Both the position numbers and the translations under genes were made by a program. The notes below the pieces were generated by a model, which made no database searches, was not told the DNA's origin, and worked only from the letters and a program-made list of their open reading frames with translations. A stretch of DNA of 64,000 nucleotides from Cunninghamia lanceolata (taxonomy: Eukaryota > Streptophyta > Pinopsida > Cupressales > Cupressaceae), in contig BSBN01000763.1 in NCBI GenBank assembly GCA_027924645.1, positions 868,001 to 932,000 on the forward strand. Reading direction: 5' to 3'. Positions 22,954 through 34,757 of this stretch are shown piece by piece; position 1 is the stretch's first letter; the number at the start of each line of letters is the position of its first letter.

Positions 22954-23969
22954 TGTAGACACCCTAAAATGACCAACTTGTCATGCTACTTGCATTTCAT
23001 AATCTATCTAATCACCTACATTGCAAACGTTAATTAAATAATCTAATTATTTAATTAAATCATCAAATTCTTCTAAATCTCTTAAATTCAACATTAATTA
23101 AATAAATCCTCTTTATTTAATTAATTAAATTAAATTCCTCTATATTCTTCCACAATTAAATAATTTTAATTATTTAATTTGATCATTATCCTCCTTCCAA
23201 AATTCACATCCACATTAATTAAATATATCCCATTATTTAATTAATTCATCACAAATTCCCTCTTATCTAAAATTAAATAATTCTTAAATTATTTAATTAA
23301 ATCAAAAATCTGTTCTTCCAAAATCATGCACAACAATTAAATAAATTTATTTATTTAATTTGCTTTTAAATCTTCTAAATTAAATAATTCTAATTATTTA
23401 ATTGTTTCTTCCAAAATATCTTCTCTAAATTTAAATAAATCAATTATTTATTTAAGTTGCTTTTTCTTCTAATTTGAGTTATCTCTAATATAACTCAAGC
23501 TTTCTTGCTCATCAATTAAATATTTCTATATTTAATAAAGCAAAATATCTTCTTTTCTCATGCAAATCTCTTCTTCTTGTTTTAAATCACTTAACTGATT
23601 GCTTTATTCTTTTAATTGATTTATTTCTTCAGTTAACTCATTCTTCTCTTCTTGATAACTCCTCTCATGCAAAAGCAAGCAAGACACATGTCTTCTTCTC
23701 ATTCGTTGCACGTTCCTCAACTGTTCTCCTCCATTGATTCTTCTGAATTCTCTGGACCATTGATCGATTTTCCTTGAAATCTATATAAACCCCCCTCATC
23801 TCCTTCATTCCCTCTCTCTTCGATCGTATTCTCAGGCATACTTAACAGAGCTTCGAGCATACACAACGCGTCGATTGAGCAACTACAACGATCTTTTGAC
23901 ATTGATCTCTTGAGCACTACACTTGCTTGTTGCAGCTATGGCTTTGCAATTTGATTGAGCAATTCTACA
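22954..23969 (+). mobile_element. 3' LTR of element D (1016 bp)
   Basis: Complete LTR from TGTAGACACC to CAATTCTACA. It has the AT-palindrome array (about 23030-23460), a TATA box (23782-23789) and a short U5. It shows the end that the 5' LTR has lost. Confidence 0.85.
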
Positions 23970-24157
23970 TTCAATCCAAAGGAAACAACACAAATTTCGG
24001 TAAAAGTCTTTATTGCATTGATTATTTGTCATGGCTTTTATTTAAATTCGTTTTCTTTATGTTATTGGGTTTTTGGTTTTATTAGTTTAGATTTAATCCA
24101 TTTTTCCATATACACATGTATTTATTTTGGTCAAATAATATTGAACTTGATTTTCAG

Positions 24158-24785
24158 ATGCTGAATGTGGAGACTCCTCATCTTTGTGAGTCAGCGCAGA
24201 TAGGCATTGCTGCAACCATGATGTCTTCAAATCCTTTGACCGAGGTATGAGCCAATAACATGAAAATGTCATAATTATGTATTTCTTGTTTTATCTCATG
24301 TCATTTGATGTACATAAATGATATTTATGTTTAGTCAATTTTGCTTCTTGATGCTTCTCACAGGAGGTTACAACTCTAGCCCGTCCAACTACTGACAAAG
24401 AGAGAGACAAGATGATGGAGAGTGATCATCGGATGTCGGTAAGTGATCGATTACATATGTGATGTTATATATTTCATGTATATTTTCTATAGTAATGTGC
24501 ATATTGTTTGATTGTATTAACATGTGGAGCTAGATGAATTTACGTCGAAGAGGTCTACTTGATGGCAGAGAGAGGATGAGTCACGAATTGGCTCTCCATC
24601 TTCATGGTCAAGCAAGGGCTGCTAATTATTTCATAAAAGTCCATAGGAAACTATTTTTTGGGATATTTTTTGTATGCCTAGATGGCTTTGTATACATACT
24701 TTTGTATGTTACCAATGTACATTTTTTTATATATGCCTGTATGGCTTTGTTTGGACATGCCTATATGGATTTGTATATAAACTAG
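24158..24785 (+). pseudogene. Multi-exon gene relic, 3' part, unidentified
   Basis: Three exon-like blocks with good splice borders follow element D. 24158-24244 (ttttcag/ATGCTG to ACCGAG/gtatga) has 29 open codons. 24364-24438 (cacag/GAGGTT to ATGTCG/gtaagt) has 25 open codons. The last starts at 24534 after ctag and is open to a TAG at 24783-24785 (MNLRRRGLLDGRERMSHELA). All are in phase 0, as is the exon at 14751-14810 upstream of D, so they belong together. Without D the intron would be about 240 bases. I recognise no domain. The earlier exons carry stops, so the gene is likely dead. Confidence 0.5.
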
Positions 24786-24849
24786 ATGGTATGTTCATGA
24801 CATTATGTATATGACAATTTATATTAAATATTTAACATGACGATCAATT

Positions 24850-26880
24850 ATCGTTAGAAGAATTTAGTTTTACATGTGCCAATTGCATTTGCTTGAAAGT
24901 TTATAAATCATTTTCAAATAATCCTTTTTGTGCATATCTTGCAATCATTGTATTCTATGGGACTATGCATTTCTTTGAGGCATCATTTCAAACAGTTCAC
25001 GCGCCTTATCTATGCTTCCACACTTTCCATACATGTCTACAAAGGCAGCTGCAAATACAATACATGTGACAAAATTCCTATATCATTTATGCTTTGATGG
25101 TTGTCCACACCATGTTCCCCAGATCTCATTCTGGCATAGGCAAGGAGGAAGTTAGATAAGGTTGTGCAATTTGGTTTTAGACGTGTCAAAATTTACATTT
25201 GGTTGAAATTTACTTTTGTGCATTTGCTTGAGAGTTTTTAAAGCCTTATGAAAAATCTATTTCATGCTTATCTTGCAATCATTGCATTCCATGAAGCAAC
25301 ATTTCTTTGAGGCATCGTGTCAAACAGTTCACGTTCATTGTATATGCTTCCACACTTTACATACATGTCTTGCAGGGTACTTTGAACTACAACATTTGAC
25401 AAAATTCCTATATCCTTTATGCTTTGATGGATGTCTATACTGTGTTCCAAAGATACCATTTCTAAGGTTTCTGGAATTTGGCTTTACACTCGCCAATTGC
25501 ATTTTCTTGAAACTTTCTAAAGGCTTATGAAAAAATTCATTTTGTTCATATCTTGTAATCATTGCATTCCATGAGGGGACATTTCTTTGAGGCATCATGC
25601 CAAATAGTTCACGTGCCTTGTCTATGCTTCCACACTTTACATACATATCTCTGAGGGCAGTTGGAACTACAACATCTAACAAAATTCCCATATGTTTTAT
25701 CCTTTGATGGATGTCCATTTTGGCATAGGCAAGGAGGATACTGGGTAAGGTTGTGGAATTTTTCTTTACACCTGCCAATCACATTTGCTTGAAAGTTTCT
25801 AAAGCCTTATCAAAAAATCCATTTTGTTCATATCTTGCAATCATTACATTCAAGGAGGTGACATTTCTTTGGGGCATCATGCCAAACAGTTCACGTGCCT
25901 TGTCTATGCTTCCACACTTTGCATACATGTCTACAAGGGTAGCTACAATTACAACATGTGACAAATTTCCTATATCTTTTATGCTTTGATGGCTGTCCAT
26001 ACACTATTCCAAACATTCTATTTTGGTGTACAGATAGGGAGGATGCTGGCAAAGGTTGTGGAATTTGGCTTTACACGTGCCAATTGCATTTACTTGAAAG
26101 TTTCTAAAGTCTTTTCTACAAATCCATTTTTTGCATATCTTGCAATTTCATTGCCTCCCATGAGAGGACATCTTTGTGTGTTGTTGTATCAAACAGTCCA
26201 CGTGCCTTGTCTATGCTTCCACACTTTGCATACATGTCTCGCAGGGTAGTTGAAATTACAACTTTTGATAAAATTGCTATATCCTTTATGCTTTAATGTA
26301 TGTCTATACTGTGTTCCAAAGATACCATTTCGAAGGTTTTGGAATTTGGATTTACACTCGCCAATTGCATTTGCTTGAAAGTTTCTAAAGCCTTATCAAA
26401 AAATCCATTTTGTTCATATCTTGCAATCATTGCATTCCATGAGGTGACATTTCTTTGGGGCATCATGTTAAACAGTTCATGTGTCTTGTCTATACTTCCA
26501 CAATTTGCATACATGTCTACAAGGGCAGCTACAATTATAGCATGTGACAAATTTTTTATATCCTTTATGCTTTGATGGCTATTCATACGTCGTTCCAAAC
26601 ATCATATTTTGGTGTACAAATAGGGATGATACTGGAAAATGTTGTGGAATTTGGCTTTACACGTGCCAATTGCCTTTACTTGAAAGTTTCTAAAATCTTT
26701 TCAACAAATCCATTTTTTGCATATCTTGCAATCATTGCATCCCATGAGAGGACATCTCTTTGTGGTGTCAAGTATCAAACAGTCCACATGCCTTGTCTAT
26801 GCTTCCATACTTTGCATACATGTATCGCAGGGTAGTTGCAACTACAACTTTTGACAAAATTGCTATATCCTTTATGATTT
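24850..26880 (-). pseudogene. PLS-class PPR protein pseudogene, about seven repeat triplets
   Basis: On the minus strand a unit of about 290-300 bp recurs about seven times. Each unit encodes roughly 97-100 residues, the length of a P-L-S triplet of pentatricopeptide repeats. Typical segments are LVDMYAKCGSIDKARELF, MPQRNVTSWNAMIARYEQNG and ALETFKQMQLASVNPNS, which match PPR consensus. Such proteins normally bind organellar RNA for editing or processing in mitochondria or plastids. Pieces at 25268-25459, 25335-25778, 25779-26000 and 26293-26598 are in different frames, with stops between them, and no E or DYW domain or targeting peptide is visible. Near identity of the units suggests local duplication. 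It is not functional. Confidence 0.85.
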
Positions 26881-26889
26881 TGATGTCAT

Positions 26890-28460
26890 CCTAGCTCAAC
26901 CATACTCACATCAATTTGGCTCTTTACCTTGAACAATTGCTTACAACATATCATGGCTTCATTATTCACATGAATTCTAACCTTCATGGTCCTTTAATAT
27001 GACATATATCCTATCTAGAATCATGCAATAGAATATATGATCTCAACTTGATATGTTCATGCAATGAACTAAGCAATTCAATCTCCCACTAGCTCACACT
27101 AGCTTCACTCTAAGTCTAGAACAAAACCAAATCTTGATTGAAAAACTTATAGAAATTTACCATGGTTTGAAAACACTTATACATGCTTAAATTCACTATA
27201 CCAACCTTATCCATGCATGAGCAGAGCTCTGTGATCAGTATAACATGTACTTGCTTTGTAAGTGGTCTAGGAGCTTGTAGCCCTTCTCAGAGACCTTTTA
27301 TGTAATAACTACCTTAATACACCTGATAATTAAGATTTGAGACTTGATTTGGATACCCGTTTGGCCCTTATTAAACATATGTAAAACTTAGGTAGGCTTG
27401 TTTTGTAAGGAATAGATAAAACTTGGACTGTTACAGTCAAATTAGGCCTATTTTAGGGATTGTTTTGTAACAACAGAGACCAAATGGATTGATCAGGCTA
27501 TAATATTGATAGGGAAGGTATAAGTGGACATATCTAACATGTCTAAACACTCCCCTTGTAGATATCACTCACCCAACACAAGAGATCTCAAAAATACACT
27601 AAAATAGGGTCTTTTTAGGCCAAGAAGAGTAGGGCTTTCTCAAAATGGAACTTGTACATGTGACCAACCTATGAAATCTTTCCTATAGCTCTGTATATAC
27701 CTGCATATGGTGTCCACCAAGTTTTAGAGGTTTTGAATGGTGGAATTGGGAGAAAATCAAAATTTTCTAGGTGATATTATAGGAGATGCTTAGAGGTACT
27801 ACAAGTAGCTAGAATTAATTAGGTGTTTGCGCCATACAAAGATCAAAGACAACCCTAGGTTGACTATCATGTATCAAAGGCATTATTCTCTTCCTAAAGG
27901 ATACTTATACTTTGGCATTACGAATGCAAAGTCTACAAGTAGGGAGCATAGAAGAGAGAAAGAAGAGGGCTGTCATAATGAAGAGATAGTTGTGTTGGTA
28001 ATTAGAGAGTAGAAATCCTAAATTAAGAAGGGAAGACAACCCCATCAAGTCAATCATGTCATTCCCACATAAAACAATCCTATCAAGGCCAATAGACCAA
28101 CTATGACACAATACACTTATGGACAAGCATGCAATCATGAATTAGCATGCAATATATGGATAACCATATATCTGTTTGATGAGAAAAGCTTCCATTTGGG
28201 GGGATCTAGTAATTAAAAAACTAGTCATATGATTGCTAGGATAGTCATCAAGGTCCTAAGAGTATTTACTAATCAGCATACCATTATTTACATTTTAGCA
28301 CTGTCAACACATATTAGGATAGTGCTATTCTAGCAAAATAGAGAAGGTTGTTATAAAAATCATAGAACACTCATTTTATAAATGTACAATTATATGCAAA
28401 TGGTAGCAGTCATATGTCAAGCTTAGAACGGTCATATCAACCTAAGAACTATTTGATTGA
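26890..28460. other. No recognisable gene
   Basis: About 1.6 kb of AT-rich sequence. Open frames are short and without coding character, and I could not name any element. Confidence 0.5.
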
Positions 28461-28462
28461 AT

Positions 28463-29030
28463 CCTCAGGGCTAGGAGTGACATTTTGCATTCCATAGGTT
28501 GTGGGGCTGAACGGACTTCACCAATGCATAAGGGTGGGTGGGTAAATGCCAGGGGAGGTCTTGTTTCATGTGCAAAGTGCCCCAACCATTCAGGGCAGCA
28601 GGCTACCGACGAAGTCCCTTAAGATCCCTAAGATGAAAAAACTACCAAACTTTGACGGAGCAGTTCTTGGTATTCGTGGTAGCTGGGAACGTTCTGTTTG
28701 GACCTACAGGTGCACGTGGGGTCCGTCTACAATAATCTCTCTCAGTTTCAGTCAAATCTAGTATGTTTGACCATGCTGATATCAAACACATTCTTGCAAA
28801 ATGCTTCAATTTCATGCAGTGGAAAGGTGCTAAGAGTGACATTTTGCATTCGATAGGTCATGGAGTTGAACTAATTTTGCCAATGCGTCGGGGTGGATGG
28901 GTAAATGCTAGGGGAGGTCTCGTTTCGTGTGTAAAGTGCCCGAGTCATTTGGGGCAGCAGGCTACCGAAAAAGTCCCTTAAGATCCCTAAGATGAAAAAA
29001 CTTCCAAACTTTGACATAGTAGTTCTCAGA
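28463..29030. repeat. Direct duplication of about 200 bp, 360 bp apart
   Basis: About 28469-28672 and 28829-29029 share the same sequence, including GGTAAATGC, GGCAGCAGGCTACCGA and CCCTTAAGATCCCTAAGATG, with roughly 10-15% differences. The second copy joins the C-terminal end of the minus-strand relic at 28871-29663. Confidence 0.8.
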
Positions 29031-29663
29031 ATTTGAGCTCTATGGGTGTGCCTTGCATACTCGTACACTATACTGTCACGAAATGTAGACATAAACTGAT
29101 ACACTGTAATCTTTTGAATAACCAAATCACACCTCTTTGCTTCTTTAACATCTTTTGTATTGTAGGCCACTGTTTTATACTTGTCGAACTCTACTAGTTT
29201 GTTTCCAAGCTCATGTGTGCTTTCCATATGTTCACATATTGGCATATGTTGCAAGCCACCGCAATGCTGACATGTGCCATCCAAGCATAATTTCCTGTAG
29301 AATATTTGACCTTCCTCTCTTTCACATAAAATTGTTGATATGAAGTCTCTTGAAGATGTTGGTGGGGGCACGTATGCTACAATCCTGCAAAACATTGTTA
29401 GTATGCAAATCTAAACATATAGACGGATAAACATCAAAATGGTTAGAAAATTCAATATGTAATCTACAACAACAAGTAGTGCGTGTGTGATTTATTTTGA
29501 CATAGAAAGGTTTTAGCATTTCAAAATATCTTTGACAAATTTTAACTTGAGGATATATTTCTTGAAAAATTGTGTTTAAGTCACATCTAAAAAATGCTTT
29601 GGATGTGGCTTACGGTTTCGACAACCAATTCTCCTTCTCACAACATCTTTTGCATTAGGATAT
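28871..29663 (-). pseudogene. Downstream half of a split minus-strand gene relic, Cys-rich
   Basis: The minus-strand reading from 29663 down gives NAKDVVRRRIGCRNRKPHPK, then (29519-29322) KPFYVKINHTRTTCCCRLHI, then (29395-28871) a long open stretch. That stretch contains CLDGTCQHCGG, which looks like a zinc-binding Cys pair, and RCDLVIQKITVYQFMSTFRD. Frame changes separate the three pieces. It resembles, from memory of style only, uncharacterised repeat-associated proteins with a CLDGxCxxCG motif followed by a helical region; I assign no function. Its upstream half lies at 37132-38037, beyond element B. The duplication at 28829-29029 forms its present end. Confidence 0.5.
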
Positions 29664-30765
29664 TGTTGGATTAGATCCAGATAACTGAGAGGGGGGGTGA
29701 ATCATTTGTCATACAATTTAACAATTTCTACCTTTTGATCTTTCTTTACAACTTATAGTCAAATCAATGATATAAACATTTCAGCATTAATCAATAACAT
29801 GAGTAGAAACATAAATAACACACTTGACACCAAGATTTTTGATGTGGAAACCCGATTAAGAGAAAAACCACGGTAGGGGTTAACCCACAATAATTATACT
29901 CTATTAAAAGTATTACAATGGGAACGCACATGCATTCGGGCTCACTACCCAGAGCTCACTACTCAAAGGAAGGCTCACTGCCTATAGGAAGAGAATTACA
30001 ATAAATTTGAACTTAAATTTAGCATCTATCAATGCTGGAGTTCAGTTCCAGTTAAGCATAGAAAACTGACTTGACACACTTCATCCTTATTCTGCTCCTC
30101 TTATTGCTCTGCTAACATTTGAAGTTTTGATCTCTACTCTTTTCGTAATTACACCATAGTTGGAAATACCATGATTAAATCATCTAATTCCATCAGATTT
30201 ATATATCCACAACATGATCTACAATCATTTTACCAGTCGACTTCAAGAACATTTAGAACTTTGTTGAGTACTCTACTCTGTCGGCTAGATCCATACATAA
30301 TGTGAGATGCAGACCAAAACTTGCACTCATAGATCATCAATCATGTTGACTACCATCACTGATCATCACCAATTGCCTAATAACCAACTTCTATACATCC
30401 AGAATTAAGATCATTCACAAGGTCGACCTGTTCTTCTTCTGTTTATTCTATTAAACTGAAACCTGATACTCAGAAGCTAATATCTTTTGGGTCCTTTATC
30501 ACTAGAGGACAAAACTCTGGGTTTAGAGTGTCTTGACAATGCTTACAACTACTTTAGATCTGCAACAAACCATGCCTTTCCACCGGAGAGATTCGGATCA
30601 AGATACTAGACCCTATCACCTGCTCTGTTCCTAACTTCCTAGATTTAGACGAATTCTGATTCTGACTTCTGGTGTGAACAAATTGTGTTATAAAGATGAT
30701 TGGGATGATCTTAGTTTCCATCAATGACAACACCTATCAATGTGAAGTAGTGTCTCTTGCCAACA
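29664..30765 (-). mobile_element. 3' LTR of element B
   Basis: The left LTR in plus coordinates, which is the 3' LTR of the minus-strand element. It contains the conserved block GATGTGGAAACCCGATTAAG, also found in element C LTRs. It shows several percent divergence from 36028-37131. Confidence 0.85.
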
Positions 30766-30780
30766 ATCTCCTCCTTTGGC
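30766..30780 (-). other. Polypurine tract of element B
   Basis: On the minus strand this reads GCCAAAGGAGGAGAT just before the LTR start TGTTGGCAAGAG. The C copy has the uninterrupted form AAAGGGGGAGAT. Confidence 0.7.
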
Positions 30781-31134
30781 ATTGATGGCAACACTTAGTG
30801 AAAAATGACTAAGTGTCAGAATAACTCCCCCTTTGCTTGTGCTCTATACTGTTATTCATACTTCTTTCCAATGCTCCCCCTTTGCTGGATTCCTCATTTT
30901 TCACTGCTCTTTACTCCCCCTTTGACATCAATGGAAAAGGGTGGGGTCCGCAAGCCAAAATTCTTCAAAAATTCTATGTATAATGCCGCATATGTACAAG
31001 TAATTATTAAGTTCTATTCACATGAACTTAAGAATGTCTGCAAAACTATTTTTCAATAGCACAAGTTCAGAGGCCCAAGTTCCCTTTATTCCATCCAAAA
31101 TTGAGATGTGTCCACTCAACAAAAATGCATATGC

Positions 31135-34100
31135 TTATGCCTTTGTCAAATCTGGAGGATTACTTGTCTGAAGTGCAGTTTGAGCTTTTGATAGGACATT
31201 AAACATGACTTCTAAGTTGGGGGCAATCAATCCCTGGAGCTCACACATTCTCTTCATAATGTTACCTTTTTCTTTAACAAGCCTCTTTATCTCATCTGTC
31301 AGGCTAATTGCTTGACATTCTTGACTTATAGGTGAAATTGTTAGAGGATCAAAATTTTGAGAAAGATTTGACAATTTATATTCTTGCTCCTTTATCTTTT
31401 TCTCAATATCCTGACTAAATTTTGGGCCATGATAGACATAATTTGTACATATCACTTCCATCATTTAGAGCATTCTGAATACTCTTAATGCGAATAACAA
31501 GTATTCTTCTATCATTTCCTATCAGGTTCTTTATTTCACCAAATTTCTTATCCAAGAATTCTTTCTAAACTTTTGCCTCCGCAGACTTTTCAAAGGACTC
31601 AAAATGTGTACTTACAAAACTTACAAGATTTTTTAGATGTCTGGAGGAGGAATCAGATGGACTCTTCTAGTAGGAAGGCATTAAATTTTCCAAAATCCTG
31701 GTTGCAAGCCTCGGTAGCTCATTGTCCTCCATGTGGAACTTTAACATCTTCTCTCTAGCCTTTACTTGGGTGAATGATGCTATTTTTATCAATTGAATTG
31801 GAGAGAGAGCATTTGGATTGGCTAGACCTTGGAGTAGTTCAGGTGCATCAAGCTCAATCATCTCTTTTTTAAGAAGACTTTTCACTGCATCTGTAGTGTC
31901 TCTTGCAACATTTTCTGAACCATCCTTTTATTCATCAAATTTCTCAGTATCTGCTTTAGGTGCTTCAACATTTGCACCATCTTCTTCTGCTTTATCTTTC
32001 TTTCATTTTTCTTCCTCTTTCTCTGCTTTGCTTTTCTTTGTGTTCTTTGTAGAGGGACTCTTTCTTGATTGTTCACCACTTGCTACCTGATCAAGAGGGC
32101 TCTGTGAAGTAGTAATATTATCTTCTTTTCTTGACTGATCAGGTGGATTAGGAGTATCTCTGCATCAACTACTTTATCCATCATATTTGTATCCTCCTGA
32201 TTTACTTGTTCCACTTCTAGAACAGAGGCTTCTCCCAACTCAGATTGCTGCTCGATGATGTTCTCTTCTTCATCATCTGGAACTTCTTCTATGACTATGG
32301 GAAAATTGTACTTTTTCAATTCTTTCAAAAGAATTTCTTGAGTTTCTTGAATGATTTCACTTGTTTCTCCAAGCATGAGTTTGTTCATTCTCTTTTTACT
32401 TCTAAAGTCATCTTTGACTTCCTTGAATATCATATCTATTTGATCAGGTGAAATTTTAGGACACAAATTTATTAGCTCATGTTCCCTGATCTCCATGTCT
32501 TTGCTCTTGGCATTTTCTTTTCTCAACTCCAAAATATTTGCCAAACTTTGTGGAAACTCAGAAGTTATCTCAATCAATGCCTTGTTGTAGATGTTGAGAT
32601 ATCTGACAGTTGCTTCCTCCAACACCCTTTTATCCACATCACTGTATTCATCATAGAATTCAATCATGGGTTTTAGATTACCATCTACAGTGACTAACTT
32701 TATCACATCCTCCAGGGAAAGTATAGGCTTCTCAACATATTCCTCATATGCTTCTGTCTTTTGCTTTTTACTAGCCCTTTTGCTTCTGGAGGACCTTTCT
32801 TTGGTTACTTTTGCAACTTTTGTTCCAGTGGCCTTTAGTTCCTTGATTTCAATGTTAGAATCTGTATCTTCTTCTTCTTCTCTTATGCTTCCATAGGTCC
32901 AGGATGCTTTTTGTTTTCTTCCTTTTCTCCCATTTTTTAGATGATTTTGCTTCCAGTTTTGCAGTCTTGGAAGGAACAGGGGCAGTAGCAGAGCTCCTAG
33001 TAGTTCTTGAAGTGGAAGAGATACACTTGTTTGTTTCTTATCTTGTTTCTCTTTCTTAGCCTATTCAGTTCTTTCTCTAAATTTACTCATAGCCTCCTTA
33101 GTTAGGCCCAAATTTTCAGGTAACTGCTCAACTTCTTTTCTTATTTTCCTATTGCTTTCAGGTTCTCTGAGCTCAGTATGCAGTTTTAAATTCAACTCCT
33201 CATAAGTTCCAAATATTTCAACCGTTGTGTCTTTAGGCTTGCTTAGAAGATGTTGAACATACATATTCAAGATTTTTTCATCTACTTCATACCCTACGGG
33301 CATGATCCAAGCAGTTCTGGGTTCGATTGCTTCCATTAGACACTGATTAGTATCAACCATGAAGCATATTTCATTTTTGTACTTCTCAACAATTGATTTA
33401 AGGATTCTTTCCCTTAAGTGCATCATACTCTAAAAATTCTTGAAGTAACCCCATATTGCAATTTTTTGAGCTTTGAAATCACCAATGCTGCGAAGATGAT
33501 CTCTGATCTGAATGTCAGCTGGCTCATCCTTAGTCTAGTGCACACCTTTTACCCCAGGTACCTCATTCATAAAGTAAAAGAATAGACATAGAACCAATGT
33601 ACCATACTTGAAGGTGTTTTTCTTATCTTTCTTGATTTTGTTTAAATTTTCAATCAGTTGATTTTGTAGTAATTCACACAAGTCATAATCAGTTTTTCCT
33701 TTAGCATCTTGTATGCAACATATATGGCTATTTTGGAAAAATAATTTTCTCTGCTTGAGTGGTAAATATTGTACCCAATCACTATGGAGGTGAATTTGAC
33801 ATCTGGTTCTATAATATCATTAATGGTCATTGCCCTTCTATCAAACTTGGCACTGGTAGCATCAGTCATTGTCTAGTTTTTCACAACTTTCAGCATGGGT
33901 AATCCACCGGTTGAGTTTAATCCGGTTACAATTCTGATAGCATCCTTGGTAATCTTGAATGGTTTTAACAACCAAATAAATTCATCATGCATCTGACTCA
34001 AAACATATCGGACCCATTCATCCTCATCAAATGTTGGAAATCCCATGATCTGAATAAAGTGTTTATCCTGTAGTGCCTTATACTCGGATTTAATTTCATG

Positions 34101-34343
34101 ATTTTCATCCCTGAGTTGTTTCTCAAACAAGTCTACATACCTTGAATCTCCAAATTCATCTATGTTTGCATGAATATAAACCCTAATGTCTTCAACATGT
34201 AGCACACCATACAGAACACTTGAAAAAGCACCTAACAGGTCAAATTCTATTGATTTGTGAGGATACTTCTTAAATTTGGGTCGAGGTCTTTCAGTAATGT
34301 CAACAACATGAGGAGTAGCCATCTCAACAAATTTTAGATTCAA
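31135..34343 (-). pseudogene. Element B giant second ORF (unknown function), frameshifted
   Basis: Homologue of the ORF at 49678-52938. It starts most plausibly at MATPHVVDITERPRPKFKKY (ATG at 34320-34322), an ATG kept in both copies. Pieces at 34343-33873, 33869-33654, 33426-33061, 32706-32083, 31885-31667 and 31464-31135 follow the order of the C protein. They cover an N-terminal globular part with KPFKITKDAIRIVTGLN, a Lys/Ser/acidic middle, a conserved FYDEYSDVDKRVLEEATVRY segment, an acidic region and a C-terminal coiled coil. Small deletions shift frame, for example near 33690. The in-frame stops I can place (33535, 33430, 33061, 31667, 31565) are all TAG. No known domain is recognised. 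Confidence 0.75.
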
Positions 34344-34757
34344 ATCTTCATAGAGAAGTACCTTTTTCTTCTACGGGGTTAGGGTTGATCAATTGCCGGT
34401 TGAATTCACTTTTTGTGCTTCAGTCTCTGGATTTGTAGCTTGAATGCTCTTCTTCTTGTTTCCTCTGAATGCAAAGTGATTCAAATGTGTGACCAAGTGA
34501 CCTTTTATCTTTTGCAAAACCTAATTTGGCGTTGTAATAAATGCGTTGCCCTAACTTTATCTGGTTACTCTATTTTGATAGTTCTTCATGAATCATTGTG
34601 CAAGTTTTCATATCAACATCTTTTCTTCTGGAAATCCTTCCAAAGGTTCTGAACCAATTCAAAATATCCTCTTTTATTGTGCCAGATTTAGACACCCACT
34701 TACTGACCGAGGGAATTTGATGTTCAATGCAGCTCCCCCTGAGCCAGAGCTTCTGAC

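Larger units (their letters stand above)
14863..23969 (+). mobile_element. Element D: young Tat-lineage Ty3/gypsy retrotransposon, gag-deleted
   Basis: LTRs begin TGTAGACACC at 14863 and 22954, and the 3' LTR ends TCTACA at 23969, a 6-base terminal inverted repeat. The LTRs differ at only a handful of positions over about 960 bases, so the insertion is recent. Pol reads in one frame from the 5' LTR junction (about 15930) to 20710, with only a TAA (17156) and a TAG (19748) interrupting. The order is protease, G-patch, RT, degenerate RNase H, second RNase H, integrase. There is no chromodomain. The duplicate RNase H assigns it to the Tat lineage. The U5 end, primer-binding site and gag are missing. 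Flanks TGTAT (left) and TTCAA (right) do not match, so no target duplication is visible. Confidence 0.9.

Noticed and set aside
24117..24121. TGTAT as a right-hand target duplication for element D
   Set aside because: It matches the left flank, but would extend the LTR 148 bp past the TCTACA end that mirrors TGTAGA, into sequence that looks like intron; a chance match is more likely.
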